Of a stretch of 64,000 nucleotides of DNA, positions 15,004 through 23,006 are shown piece after piece. Origin of the DNA: Streptomyces sp. SAI-135 (GTDB lineage Bacteria; Actinomycetota; Actinomycetes; Streptomycetales; Streptomycetaceae); assembly GCF_029893805.1 (NCBI RefSeq), contig NZ_JARXYP010000002.1:5270001-5334000 (forward strand). The letters run 5' to 3'. The notes under the pieces are model-generated. The model ran no database searches. It was not told the origin of the DNA and saw only the letters and a program-made list of their open reading frames with translations. Made by a program: the position numbers and the translations under genes. The number at the start of each line of letters is the position of its first letter. The stretch's first letter is position 1.

Positions 15004-15776
15004 AGCTCGCGGTGGACCTTCGTGTTGGAGGCCTGGGCGCGGGGGCGCAGGACCAGGAGGTCGACGTTGACGTGGCTGGGGCGGGTGACGGCCCAGGTGA
15101 TGGTCTCGGCGACGTCGTCGGCGGTGAGGGGTTCCGCCACGCCCTCGTAGACCTTGGACGCCTTCGACTCGTCGCCGCCGAAGCGGGTCAGGGCGAACTC
15201 GTCCGTCTTGACCATGCCGGGCGCGATCTCGATCACGCGGACCGGGCGGCCGACGATCTCCAGGCGCAGGGTCTCGGCGAGGACGTGGGCGCCGTGCTTG
15301 GCGGCGACATAGCCGCCGCCGCCCTCGTAGGTGCCGTGTCCGGCGGTCGAGGAGACGACGACGATCGTGCCGTCGCCGCTCGCGTCGAGCTTGGGCAGCA
15401 GGGCCTGGGTGAGGTTCAGGGTGCCGATGACGTTGGTCTCGTACATCGTGCGCCAGTCGGCGGGGTCGCCGGTGGCGACGGGGTCGGCGCCGAGGGCTCC
15501 GCCGGCGTTGTTGACGAGGACACCGATCGTCTTGAAGGCCGTCGCGAACTCGTCGACGGCCGCACGGTCGGTCACGTCCAACTGGTAGGCCGTCGCCTGG
15601 TGGCCGGCCGCGTTGATCTCCTCCGCGAGCGCCTCGATGCGGTCCTTGCGGCGGGCGGTGAGGACGACGCGGTAGCCGGCCGCGGCGAGCTGCCGTGCGG
15701 TCGCCGCGCCGATTCCGCTGCTGGCCCCGGTGACGACGGCGATCCGGGACGCGGGGGACGGGGCGGCGGATGCCAT
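15000..15776 (-). CDS. short-chain dehydrogenase/reductase (SDR)
   Basis: This 258-residue classical SDR has the Rossmann motif TGASSGIG near residue 16, the basic pair TARRKDR after strand 2, which favours NADP(H), LDVTD, the NNAG motif, and the catalytic Ser in VVSSTAGHGTYEGGGG with Tyr and Lys in GYVAAKHG, where Y-x-x-x-K reads YVAAK. PGMVKTDEF follows. The ATG has GAGGAG six bases upstream. The substrate is unknown; the sequence resembles the YdfG-type dehydrogenases acting on small hydroxy acids. It is translated together with the 41-residue membrane peptide that follows. Confidence 0.92.
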   Translation of the reverse strand: MASAAPSPASRIAVVTGASSGIGAATARQLAAAGYRVVLTARRKDRIEALAEEINAAGHQATAYQLDVTDRAAVDEFATAFKTIGVLVNNAGGALGADPVATGDPADWRTMYETNVIGTLNLTQALLPKLDASGDGTIVVVSSTAGHGTYEGGGGYVAAKHGAHVLAETLRLEIVGRPVRVIEIAPGMVKTDEFALTRFGGDESKASKVYEGVAEPLTADDVAETITWAVTRPSHVNVDLLVLRPRAQASNTKVHREL

Positions 15777-15929
15777 GGGCTGCTCCTCGGGCGGCGCGGG
15801 TACGGGCTCCCGCCAGAATAGGGCGGCCGTGGTCCGAGGCTCCGGGCGGTCCGGATCGCGGGCCGGTACGAGGGTGGTCCCGCTGTCCTGGGCCCACGGC
15901 TCGCCGGCGCGCTCACCGCGGACGGCCGG

Positions 15930-16262
15930 TCAGTCGCGCGGGGCGTACATGATCACCGCCATGCCCGTGAGGCAGATCAGTGCGCCCGTGATGTCCCAGC
16001 GGTCGGGGCGGTAGCCGTCGGCCGCCATGCCCCACAGGATCGAGCCGGCCACGAAGATGCCGCCGTACGCGGCGAGGATGCGGCCGAAGTGGGCGTCGGG
16101 CTGGAAGGTGGCGACGAAGCCGTAGGCGCCGAGGGCGAGGACGCCGCCCGCGGTCCACATCCAGCCGCGGTGTTCGCGTACGCCCTGCCAGACCAGCCAG
16201 GCGCCGCCGATCTCGAAGAGGGCGGCCACGGCGAACAGGGCGGCGGAGCGGGCTACGAGCAT
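15930..16262 (-). CDS. YnfA family (UPF0060) small membrane protein
   Basis: This 110-residue protein has four hydrophobic segments: SAALFAVAALFEIGGAWLVW with the family's conserved Glu, then WMWTAGGVLALGAYGFVATF, GRILAAYGGIFVAGSILWGM, and WDITGALICLTGMAVIMYAP. The motifs FEIGG, AYGG and DRWD are typical of UPF0060/YnfA, a family related to small multidrug resistance transporters. The start was set at ATG 16262, 110 codons before the stop, matching the family length. It is divergent from a small secreted protein gene. Confidence 0.93.
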   Translation of the reverse strand: MLVARSAALFAVAALFEIGGAWLVWQGVREHRGWMWTAGGVLALGAYGFVATFQPDAHFGRILAAYGGIFVAGSILWGMAADGYRPDRWDITGALICLTGMAVIMYAPRD

Positions 16263-16383
16263 GGGGCCAGCCTGGCATGCCGGGCCTGTGTCACCTGATG
16301 GAGGGCGCCTGCCGTTCGCCGTACGTGGGATACATCCCTGCGACCGCGGCGGGTTCGGGCGGCTGGAGCGAGGAGTGGGTGGC

Positions 16384-16842
16384 ATGCGGGTGCTTGCGGT
16401 GTGGGGTGCGGTGGTGGTGGCCCTGGTGGCCGGGGGTACGGCGGTCGCCGTCGGCGGGCCCGAGGCGGATCTGGCGTATCACGGGGCCGCGTCCCTGTCC
16501 GGCGGGCGGGTGGACCTGCGGTTCACGCCCCGCAACCACGGGCCGGCCGCCGTGCCGGACGCGACCGTACGGCTGCGGTGGTCCGAGCCGCTCGTGAACG
16601 AGCAGACCCTGCCGGCGGGGTGTGCGCGGTCGGAGGAGCGGGTGGTGCTGTGCCGGGTGGGGGCGCTGGCGGCGGACGGGCTGGGGGAGCGGGTCGAGCT
16701 GCGGGCGCGGTTGCGGGGGGCGCCGTCGGAGGTGCTGCTGGAGATCGACACGGTGTGGAACGGGGGGACGGTGGACCGGAACCGGGAGAACGACCGGCAG
16801 CGGGTGCTGGTGCTGGACAGCGGGGACGAGTACTACTTCTGA
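16384..16842 (+). CDS. secreted hypothetical protein
   Basis: The protein has 152 residues. The start MRVLAVWGAVVVALVAGGTAVAVGG is a signal peptide with an alanine-type cleavage region, so the product is exported. The rest looks like one beta-rich domain, with alternating short strands VDLRFTPRNHGPAAVPDATV, LRWSEPL and RVELRARLRG, reminiscent of DUF11/CARDB-like adhesion or repeat domains, and two cysteines (AGCARSEERVVLC) that may pair outside the cell. GAGGAG lies about eight bases before the ATG. No function can be given. Confidence 0.75.
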   Translation: MRVLAVWGAVVVALVAGGTAVAVGGPEADLAYHGAASLSGGRVDLRFTPRNHGPAAVPDATVRLRWSEPLVNEQTLPAGCARSEERVVLCRVGALAADGLGERVELRARLRGAPSEVLLEIDTVWNGGTVDRNRENDRQRVLVLDSGDEYYF

Positions 16843-16867
16843 TCCGGCGGGGGCGTTCCGGTGCGTT

Positions 16868-17683
16868 TCAAACGGCGGCCGCCTGTGCGTACGCCGTCGG
16901 CGGGGTCCCGACCGTGGCCGTGAAGTCCCGGACCAGGTGGGCCTGGTCGGCGTAGCCGAGGTCGGCGGCGAGGGCGGCCCAGTCGGCCTCGCCGCGGGTG
17001 CCGGCCAGTTCCAGGGCCTCGTGGATGCGGTAGCGGAGGATGACCCACTTCGGACTGACACCGACGTACGCCGAGAAGAGCCGTTGCAGTGCGCGTACCG
17101 AGAGGCCCGCCGCGTGGGCGAAGTCGTCGACGCGGCGCACGGTGCGGTCGTCGTGGACGCGGTCGACGAGGGCGGTGGCGAGGTCGGCCTGCGGGTCGGG
17201 GCCGGCCGGGGCGAGGGGGAGGAGGAAGGCGTCGAGTGCGGCGACGCGGGCCTCGTCGTCGGCGGGGGTCACGACGGAGCGGGCGGCGGCGGGGGTGGCC
17301 CGCGGGAACACGTCCCGGGCCGGCAGCACCCGGCCCGTCCAGTGGGACACCGGGTGCCCGGGGGCGTACGGCCGGAAGCCGCCGGGGCGGAACTTCACCC
17401 CGCAGACCCGGCCCCGGCCGCTGAGCCTCCTGGTGTAGAGGCCGCCGGGGATTCCGGTCAGCTCCGCGTAGGGGGACCCCTCGTCCTGCTGGAAGGTGAG
17501 GTGGACGGACGGGTGCGGGACGACGTGGGAGACGTAGGGCTCGGGCAGGTCCCAGTCGATGAACCAGTACTGCTCGACGTACCGGCGCAGCGGCTCGGCG
17601 GGCTCGTGGCGGCGGAACCTCACCCGGGTCAGCAGCCCGGCCGGGTCCACGATCCCGCGGGTGTCGCGGCGGGGGGCGGCCAT
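16868..17683 (-). CDS. AraC family transcriptional regulator
   Basis: The protein has about 271 residues. The N-terminal sensing half (residues ~20-140) contains LRRYVEQYWFIDWDLPEPY and VHLTFQQ, as in AraC regulators with the DUF6597-type beta domain, and GVKFRPGGFRPY. The C-terminal ~100 residues carry the two helix-turn-helix units of AraC: VDDFAHAAGLSVRALQRLFSAYVGVSPKWVILRYRIHEA and WAALAADLGYADQAHLVRDFTATVG. The start at ATG 17683 was chosen because the upstream in-frame residues are the shadow of the divergent gene. That gene, a DinB/MDMPI-like protein 76 bases away, is a likely target. Confidence 0.9.
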   Translation of the reverse strand: MAAPRRDTRGIVDPAGLLTRVRFRRHEPAEPLRRYVEQYWFIDWDLPEPYVSHVVPHPSVHLTFQQDEGSPYAELTGIPGGLYTRRLSGRGRVCGVKFRPGGFRPYAPGHPVSHWTGRVLPARDVFPRATPAAARSVVTPADDEARVAALDAFLLPLAPAGPDPQADLATALVDRVHDDRTVRRVDDFAHAAGLSVRALQRLFSAYVGVSPKWVILRYRIHEALELAGTRGEADWAALAADLGYADQAHLVRDFTATVGTPPTAYAQAAAV

Positions 17684-17759
17684 GAGGGGATCGTACGTCC
17701 GGGGCGGGGCGTCGCGTTTCTTCAAGAAGGGCGGGCGGGGGTCTTCGTACGGTCGGGGC

Positions 17760-18350
17760 ATGGACACGAACGCGGCGAAGAAGACGTACGGCATCGGTGA
17801 GCTGCTGGGGAGGGCTCGGGAGCGGGCCGTCCCGGTGGTTGGGGGGATTCCGGACGCGGCGCTCGGGGCTGCCACGCCCTGTGCGCAGTACGACGTGAAG
17901 GAGCTGGTCAATCATCTGTTCCAGGTGATCGTGCAGTTCCAGCGGCTGGCGGCGAAGGAGCCGTCGGACTTCGGCGAGGTCGCTGCCGACCGGGTGGCCG
18001 AGGGGCCGGACTGGCGGGAGCGGTTCGCGGCGGAGGCGGACCGGCTGGTGGCGGCCTGGTCCGCGCCCGGTGCGGAGGAGGGGACGACCGGGGCGATGGA
18101 GATGCCGGCGCGGCTGGTCGGCGCGATGGCGCTGCTCGACCTGACCGTGCATGCGTGGGATCTGGCGCGGGCGACGGGTCAGGAGTACGGGGTGCCCGAT
18201 GATGCGGTCACGGAGGAGCTGACGGGTGCGGTGGCCCGACTTGCTCCTACGGCCAGGGAGATGGGGGTGTTCGGGGAGCCGGTGGCGGTGGCGGAGGGGG
18301 CGTCGGACTTCGAGCGGCTGCTGGCGGGGACGGGGAGGGAGCCTCGCTGA
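17760..18350 (+). CDS. TIGR03086/mycothiol-dependent maleylpyruvate isomerase-like protein (DinB fold)
   Basis: The protein has 196 residues. It has the four-helix DinB/MDMPI fold signs: TPCAQYDVKELVNHLFQVIVQFQRLA near residue 40, with the histidine that can bind a metal, and DLTVHAWDLARATGQEYGV near residue 125 with another metal-type His. This matches TIGR03086 proteins related to mycothiol-dependent maleylpyruvate isomerase. Streptomycetes make mycothiol, so a thiol-transfer role is reasonable, but the substrate is unknown. It is divergent from the AraC gene. After its stop lies a block of four tandem intergenic repeats. Confidence 0.85.
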   Translation: MDTNAAKKTYGIGELLGRARERAVPVVGGIPDAALGAATPCAQYDVKELVNHLFQVIVQFQRLAAKEPSDFGEVAADRVAEGPDWRERFAAEADRLVAAWSAPGAEEGTTGAMEMPARLVGAMALLDLTVHAWDLARATGQEYGVPDDAVTEELTGAVARLAPTAREMGVFGEPVAVAEGASDFERLLAGTGREPR

Positions 18351-18385
18351 CCCCGGGCGGGGGTCGGGTTTCGGTCGGGTTTCGG

Positions 18386-18645
18386 CTGCGGGCCGGTGGG
18401 GGCCGGTCGCGCAGTTCCCCGCGCCCCTGGGGGGGTGGGGGTCGTGTTCTGGCTGCGGGGTGGTGGGGGCTTGTCGCGCAGTTCCCCGCGCCCCTGGGGT
18501 GGTGGGGGTTGTGTTCTGGGTGCGGGGCGGTGGGGGCTTGTCGCGCAGTTCCCCGCGCCCCTGGGGGGGTGGGGGCGGGGGTGCGTTTTTGGGGTGCGGG
18601 GTGGTGGGGGCTGGTCGCGCGGTTCCTCGCGGCCCTGGGGGCGGG
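18386..18645 (+). repeat. four tandem copies of the dispersed intergenic element
   Basis: Four units of about 66-74 bases start near 18386, 18453, 18520 and 18594. Each has CTGCGGGG-type sequence, a GGTGGGGGCTGGTCGCG arm, then GCGCAGTTCCCCGCGCCCC and a G-rich spacer. The first three cores are identical; the fourth has drifted (GCGCGGTTCCTCGCGGCCC). The self-complementary CGCG and GGGGC/GCCCC parts of each unit can fold into a hairpin. The block fills nearly the whole gap between the MDMPI-like gene and the flavin oxidoreductase operon. Confidence 0.88.
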
Positions 18646-18685
18646 AATAGGTGGGGGTGGGGGGTCGTTGGGCCAGGTACGCGGT

Positions 18686-18703
18686 TATAGTTGAACCGTC
18701 AAC
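18686..18703 (+). promoter_or_regulatory. candidate -10 element overlapped by a MarR-type inverted repeat
   Basis: TATAGT at 18686-18691 looks like a -10 box without a clear -35 partner. It overlaps GTTGA-ACCG-TCAAC (18690-18703), a perfect 5-bp inverted repeat of the kind bound by MarR-family repressors upstream of flavin oxidoreductase operons. No marR gene is adjacent, so the regulator would be elsewhere. Confidence 0.45.
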
Positions 18704-18723
18704 AACCTGGAGGGTGAGCGACC

Positions 18724-19815
18724 ATGCAGTTCGGGATCTTCAGCGTCGGCGATGTCACGCCGGACCCGACGACCGGCCGTACGCCGACGGAGCGTGAGCG
18801 GATCAAGGCCATGGTCGCGATCGCACTGAAGGCCGAGGAGGTCGGGCTCGACGTCTTCGCGACCGGTGAGCACCACAACCCGCCGTTCGTGCCGTCGTCG
18901 CCGACCACCATGCTCGGGTACATCGCGGCGCAGACCGAGAAGCTCATCCTCTCGACCTCGACCACGCTGATCACCACGAACGACCCGGTGAAGATCGCCG
19001 AGGACTTCGCGATGCTCCAGCACCTGGCCGACGGCCGGGTGGACCTGATGATGGGCCGCGGCAACACCGGGCCGGTCTACCCCTGGTTCGGCAAGGACAT
19101 CCGCGAGGGCATCAACCTCGCCATCGAGAACTACGCCCTGCTGCGCCGGCTGTGGCGCGAGGACGTCGTGAACTGGGAGGGGAAGTTCCGGACGCCGCTC
19201 CAGGGCTTCACCTCCACGCCCCGGCCGCTGGACGGGGTCGCGCCGTTCGTGTGGCACGGGTCCATCCGGTCTCCCGAGATCGCCGAGCAGGCCGCCTACT
19301 ACGGCGACGGGTTCTTCCACAACAACATCTTCTGGCCGGCCGACCACACCAAGCGGATGGTCGAGCTGTACCGGAGCCGGTACGCCCACTACGGGCACGG
19401 CACGCCCGAGCAGGCGATCGTGGGGCTGGGTGGACAGGTGTTCATGCGGAAGAACTCCCAGGACGCGGTCCGTGAGTTCCGGCCGTACTTCGACGTGGCG
19501 CCGGTGTACGGGCACGGGCCCTCCCTGGAGGACTTCACCGACCAGACCCCGCTGACCGTCGGCTCCCCGGAGCAGGTCATCGAGAAGACCCTGAAGTTCC
19601 GCGAGTACGCCGGGGACTACCAGCGCCAGCTCTTCCTGGTGGACCACGCAGGGCTGCCCCTGAAGACCGTCCTGGAGCAGATCGACCTGCTGGGCGAGGA
19701 GGTCGTGCCGGTGCTGCGCAAGGAGTTCGCGGCGGGCCGCCCGGCGGACGTCCCGGAGGCTCCCACCCACGCGTCCCTGCTGGCCGCCGCACAGAACAAG
19801 GAGGTCGTCGCATGA
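18724..19815 (+). CDS. LLM-class (luciferase-like) flavin-dependent oxidoreductase
   Basis: This 363-residue TIM-barrel protein belongs to the bacterial luciferase-like monooxygenases. Seen: the FGIFSVGDVTPDP start, DVFATGEHHNPPFVPSSP with the paired histidines, LSTSTTLITTNDPVKIAEDFAMLQHLADGRVDLMMGRGN, which is the standard flavin-binding run, and GSPEQVIEKTLKF near the C-terminus. These enzymes use reduced FMN and oxygen. The next gene encodes an FMN reductase and overlaps it by four bases, giving a two-component monooxygenase. The substrate is unknown. GGAGG precedes the ATG. Confidence 0.93.
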   Translation: MQFGIFSVGDVTPDPTTGRTPTERERIKAMVAIALKAEEVGLDVFATGEHHNPPFVPSSPTTMLGYIAAQTEKLILSTSTTLITTNDPVKIAEDFAMLQHLADGRVDLMMGRGNTGPVYPWFGKDIREGINLAIENYALLRRLWREDVVNWEGKFRTPLQGFTSTPRPLDGVAPFVWHGSIRSPEIAEQAAYYGDGFFHNNIFWPADHTKRMVELYRSRYAHYGHGTPEQAIVGLGGQVFMRKNSQDAVREFRPYFDVAPVYGHGPSLEDFTDQTPLTVGSPEQVIEKTLKFREYAGDYQRQLFLVDHAGLPLKTVLEQIDLLGEEVVPVLRKEFAAGRPADVPEAPTHASLLAAAQNKEVVA

Positions 19816-20417
19816 AGCTCGTCGTCGTGTCCGCGGGGCTGAGCGTCCCCTCGTCCACCCGTCTGCTCGGCGACCGGCTGGCCGCGGCCGTCGGACGCAC
19901 GGCCGAGGTGGAGACGCAGGTCGTGGAGTTGCGGGAACTCGCCGTGGAGATCGCGCAGAACTTCACCAACGGCTTCCCGGGACGGGCCCTGGCCGCCGCG
20001 CAGGACGCGGTGGCGGGGGCCGACGGACTGATCGTCGTCACGCCCGTCTTCTCCGCCTCGTACAGCGGACTGTTCAAGTCGTTCTTCGACGTCCTCGACC
20101 CGGAGGCCCTGGCCGGCAAGCCGGTGCTGATCGCGGCGACCGGCGGCTCGGCTCGCCACTCGCTGGTCCTCGAGCACGCCCTGCGGCCGCTCTTCGCGTA
20201 CCTGAAGGCCGTCGTCGTGCCCACCGGCGTGTACGCCGCCTCGGAGGACTGGGGGGCCGAGGGACTGGACGGGCGGATCGAGCGGGCGGCCGGGGAACTG
20301 GCCGCGCTGATGACGGGACTGTCCGTCGCACGCGCGCCGCGCGGCACCGCGGCCGACGCGTTCTCTGCGGTGGTGCCCTTCGAGGAGCAGCTCGCCGCGT
20401 TGCGTCCCACGGGGTGA
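19812..20417 (+). CDS. NADPH-dependent FMN reductase (CE1759 family)
   Basis: The protein has 201 residues with a flavodoxin-like fold: KLVVVSAGLSVPSSTRLLGDRL holds the phosphate-binding loop, GADGLIVVTPVFSASYSGLFKSFFDVLDPEALAGKPVLIAATGGS is the characteristic flavin site, and PLFAYLKAVVVPTGVYAA follows. This matches the CE1759 type of FMN reductase that accompanies luciferase-like oxygenases. Its ATG overlaps the TGA of the oxygenase gene, so the two are made together and the reductase should feed it reduced flavin. Confidence 0.92.
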   Translation: MKLVVVSAGLSVPSSTRLLGDRLAAAVGRTAEVETQVVELRELAVEIAQNFTNGFPGRALAAAQDAVAGADGLIVVTPVFSASYSGLFKSFFDVLDPEALAGKPVLIAATGGSARHSLVLEHALRPLFAYLKAVVVPTGVYAASEDWGAEGLDGRIERAAGELAALMTGLSVARAPRGTAADAFSAVVPFEEQLAALRPTG

Positions 20418-20491
20418 GAGGGCAGTAAGAAGGGCCCGCGGTGAGCAGCTCATCACGTCGTACGACTCGGCGGGCACGGCACACTGAGGGT

Positions 20492-21220
20492 GTGCCCCAA
20501 AATGTGCTGCTCGCCGAAGACGACCGTGCCATCCGCCACGCCCTGGAGCGCGCCCTGATCCTGGAGGGCTACCAGGTCACCGCGGTCGCCGACGGGGTCG
20601 AGGCGCTGGCACAGGCCCACAGGACGCCGCCGGACGTGCTCGTCCTCGACGTGATGATGCCCGGGATCGACGGACTCCAGGTCTGCCGGGTGCTGCGCGC
20701 CGAGGGCGACCGCACACCGATCCTCATGCTGACGGCGCTCGTGGAGACCCAGGACCGGATCGCCGGCCTGGACGCGGGCGCCGACGACTACGTGGTCAAG
20801 CCGTTCGACGTCGAGGAGGTCTTCGCCCGGCTGCGGGCCCTGCTGCGGCGGACCAGCCCCGACGGGATGGCCCCGGCGTCCGGCGCGGTGACGAAGGCTC
20901 CGGCGCCCGAGCTGCCCCAGGGGCGGATCGAGGCGGCCGGGCTGCGCATGGACATCCAGGCGCGGCGGGCCTGGCGGGGGACGCGCGAGCTGGAGCTGAC
21001 CCGCACCGAGTTCGAGCTGCTGGAGCTGCTCGTGCGCAACGCGGGCATCGTGCTGGACCACTCGACCATCTACGACCGCATCTGGGGCTACGACTTCGGG
21101 CCCGGCTCCAAGAACCTCGCCGTCTACGTCGGCTACCTGCGCCGCAAGCTCGACGAGCCCGGCGCGCCGCAGCTGATCCACACGGTGCGTGGCGTGGGTT
21201 ACGTGCTCCGGGAGGACTGA
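20492..21220 (+). CDS. OmpR-family response regulator
   Basis: The protein has about 242 residues. The receiver domain starts PQNVLLAEDDRAIRHALERAL with the acidic pair, the phosphorylated Asp is residue 53 in VLVLDVMMPGIDG, the signalling Thr is in LMLTAL, and the Lys is in ADDYVVKPFDVEEVFARL. A winged-helix DNA-binding domain follows (LTRTEFELLELLVRNAGIVL, YDRIWGYDFGPGSKNLAVYVGYLRRKL, HTVRGVGYVL). Start GTG 20492 gives the family length; an in-frame GTG at 20441 with AGAAGGG upstream would add 17 residues and is a real alternative. The kinase gene follows directly. Confidence 0.93.
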   Translation: MPQNVLLAEDDRAIRHALERALILEGYQVTAVADGVEALAQAHRTPPDVLVLDVMMPGIDGLQVCRVLRAEGDRTPILMLTALVETQDRIAGLDAGADDYVVKPFDVEEVFARLRALLRRTSPDGMAPASGAVTKAPAPELPQGRIEAAGLRMDIQARRAWRGTRELELTRTEFELLELLVRNAGIVLDHSTIYDRIWGYDFGPGSKNLAVYVGYLRRKLDEPGAPQLIHTVRGVGYVLRED

Positions 21221-22636
21221 GTGGGGCGGCTGGCTCGGCTGCTGGCCCGGCCGCGGCCCCGGCTGCTGTCCCTGCGGACCACGTTCGCGGTGTCCTTCGC
21301 CGCGGTGACGGCCGCGGTGACCGTGCTCGTCGGCGTGCTGTCCTACAGCGCCGCCGCGCGTCTGGTGCGGGTGGACCAGGAGTCCGTGTTCGACCAGGTG
21401 GTGCGGGACCTGCGGGACGAGGTGAGCCATCAGCGGATGGAGCCGGAGGACTTCTCGTCCTCGGCGCCGGGGCACGACCTGGTGCGGCCCGCCCGTACGG
21501 ACGTGCAGGTGCTGGGGCCCACCGGGGCGGTCGCCGATCCCGGGCGGCCCGGGCTGCCGGTGATCTCCGGGGACCGGCGGATCGCGGCCGCGGGGACGGC
21601 CGGGCGGATGGTCCTGCACAAGGAGGTCTCGGTCGGCAGTGACGTGTACCGGATCGCCACCGTCTCGCTGGGCGGCGGGCGGGGTGCCGTGCAGGTCGCC
21701 CAGGAGTTCAGTGACACCGAGGACCTGCTGCGGGCGCTTCAGCAGCGGACGTTCCTGCTCATGGCGGCGGTCGTGGTGGGCGCCGGTCTCTTCGGGTGGT
21801 GGCTGGCCCGGCGGATCACCCGGCGGCTGGTGATCCTCACGTCCGCCGCGGAGGACGTGGCGCGGACCCGGCGGCTCGGGATCGAGGTGCCGGTCACCGG
21901 GCACGACGAGGTGGGGCGGCTGGGGCGGGCCTTCGACCGGATGCTGGGGCGGCTCGCGCAGTCGGAGGAGGACCAGCGGCGGCTGGTGCAGGACGCGGGG
22001 CACGAGCTGCGGACGCCGCTCACGTCGTTGCGCACGAACATCTCGCTGCTGCGGCGGATCGACGAGCTGCCGCCCGCCACGCGCGACGAGCTGGTCGCCG
22101 ATCTGACGCAGGAGGCACGGGAGTTGACCGACCTGGTCAACGAGCTGGTCGACCTCGCGGCGGGCCAGGCGGACAACGAGCCGCCGCAGCGGGTGGATCT
22201 CGCCGATGTCGCCGAGGAGGTGGCGGGGCTGGCCCGGCGGCGGACCGGGCGGGAGATCGTGGTGCGCGCGAGCGGGGCGACGGTGACGGACGGGCGGCCG
22301 GGGATGTTGCAGCGGGCCGTGTCGAACCTGGTCGAGAACGCGGCGAAGTTCGACCGGGACGGCGGCGGCCCGATCGAGATCTCGGTGTCGGGGTTCACGG
22401 TGGCCGGGCCGGTGCGGGTGGAGGTGCTGGACCGGGGCCCCGGGATCGCGGACGCCGACCTCGTGCGGGTGTTCGACCGGTTCTACCGGGCGGCGGACGC
22501 GCGCTCGCTGCCGGGGTCGGGGCTGGGCCTGTCGATCGTGCGGGAGGTGGCCCTGTCGCACGGGGGGGCGCCGTTCGCGTACTCCCGCGAGGGGGGCGGC
22601 ACGGTGATCGGCTTCACGGTGGGGGGCGGGGGGTAG
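21221..22636 (+). CDS. sensor histidine kinase (MprB/PrrB-like architecture)
   Basis: The protein has 471 residues. There are two membrane segments, FAVSFAAVTAAVTVLVGVLS near residue 25 and FLLMAAVVVGAGLFGWWLA near 185, with an extracytoplasmic loop of about 130 residues between them. A HAMP linker, a dimerisation helix with phospho-acceptor His261 in VQDAGHELRTPLTSLRTN, and a catalytic domain follow (N-box SNLVENAAKF, G1 VLDRGPGIAD, G2 GSGLGLSIVREV). The GTG start directly follows the TGA of the regulator gene with no gap. The C-terminus ends just before a cluster of intergenic repeats. The signal sensed is unknown. Confidence 0.94.
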   Translation: MGRLARLLARPRPRLLSLRTTFAVSFAAVTAAVTVLVGVLSYSAAARLVRVDQESVFDQVVRDLRDEVSHQRMEPEDFSSSAPGHDLVRPARTDVQVLGPTGAVADPGRPGLPVISGDRRIAAAGTAGRMVLHKEVSVGSDVYRIATVSLGGGRGAVQVAQEFSDTEDLLRALQQRTFLLMAAVVVGAGLFGWWLARRITRRLVILTSAAEDVARTRRLGIEVPVTGHDEVGRLGRAFDRMLGRLAQSEEDQRRLVQDAGHELRTPLTSLRTNISLLRRIDELPPATRDELVADLTQEARELTDLVNELVDLAAGQADNEPPQRVDLADVAEEVAGLARRRTGREIVVRASGATVTDGRPGMLQRAVSNLVENAAKFDRDGGGPIEISVSGFTVAGPVRVEVLDRGPGIADADLVRVFDRFYRAADARSLPGSGLGLSIVREVALSHGGAPFAYSREGGGTVIGFTVGGGG

Positions 22637-22646
22637 GGGGCGACGT

Positions 22647-22774
22647 CTGCGGGTGCGGGCGGGGGGGGCGGGCGCTTCGCGCAGTTCCCCGCGCCCCTGA
22701 ATACCTGCGGCGGCCGGCACGGGCTGGTGCGGGTGCGTGGGGGCGGGCGTTTTGCGCAGTTCCCCGCGCCCCTG
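22647..22774 (+). repeat. two direct copies of the dispersed intergenic element
   Basis: Cores GCGCAGTTCCCCGCGCCCC occur from 22680 and from 22754, each followed by a similar spacer (TGAATACCTGCGGCGGCC and TGGATGCCTGCGGCGGCC) and preceded by a G-rich arm. They lie directly after the kinase stop. Confidence 0.85.
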
Positions 22775-22851
22775 GATGCCTGCGGCGGCCCGTGCGGGAT
22801 CGGTGGGGGCTGGTGTGGGCGGTTCTCGTGGTACCGGGCAGGGCAACTCCC

Positions 22852-23006
22852 CAGGGGCGCGGGGAACTGCGCGACCGGCCACGACGCGTCCGCACTCGCC
22901 GGATCACCTACAGCGCACCCCCGTAGGCGCCCGGTTGCAGCCCAGCGCAGCTGGCCGTGGGGAACTGCGCGATCAGCCACGACGCACCCGCAGTCGCTAG
23001 ATCACC
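22852..23006 (-). repeat. two inverted copies of the dispersed intergenic element
   Basis: Copy 8 (22852-22910) reads CAGGGGCGCGGGGAACTGCG and continues GACCGGCCACGACGCG. Copy 9 (22959-23006) starts GGGGAACTGCGCGATCAGCC. After the core the two agree at most positions down to GATCACCT, so the unit is at least 48 bases long. In copy 9 the part GCTAGATCACCT contains the stop codon and last codons of the PaaX-type gene. With the two direct copies, four elements fill the 360 bases between the kinase and this gene. Confidence 0.82.

Noticed and set aside
18386..18645. CRISPR array
   Set aside because: The four repeat units are GC-rich with spacers that are themselves near-identical, lengths differ, and no cas genes are present.
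20453..22882. Very long open frame (about 800 codons) on the minus strand opposite the two-component genes
   Set aside because: It is Arg/Pro/His-rich, matches no family, and lies exactly opposite a response regulator and a kinase whose motifs are complete. High GC leaves long stop-free shadow frames.
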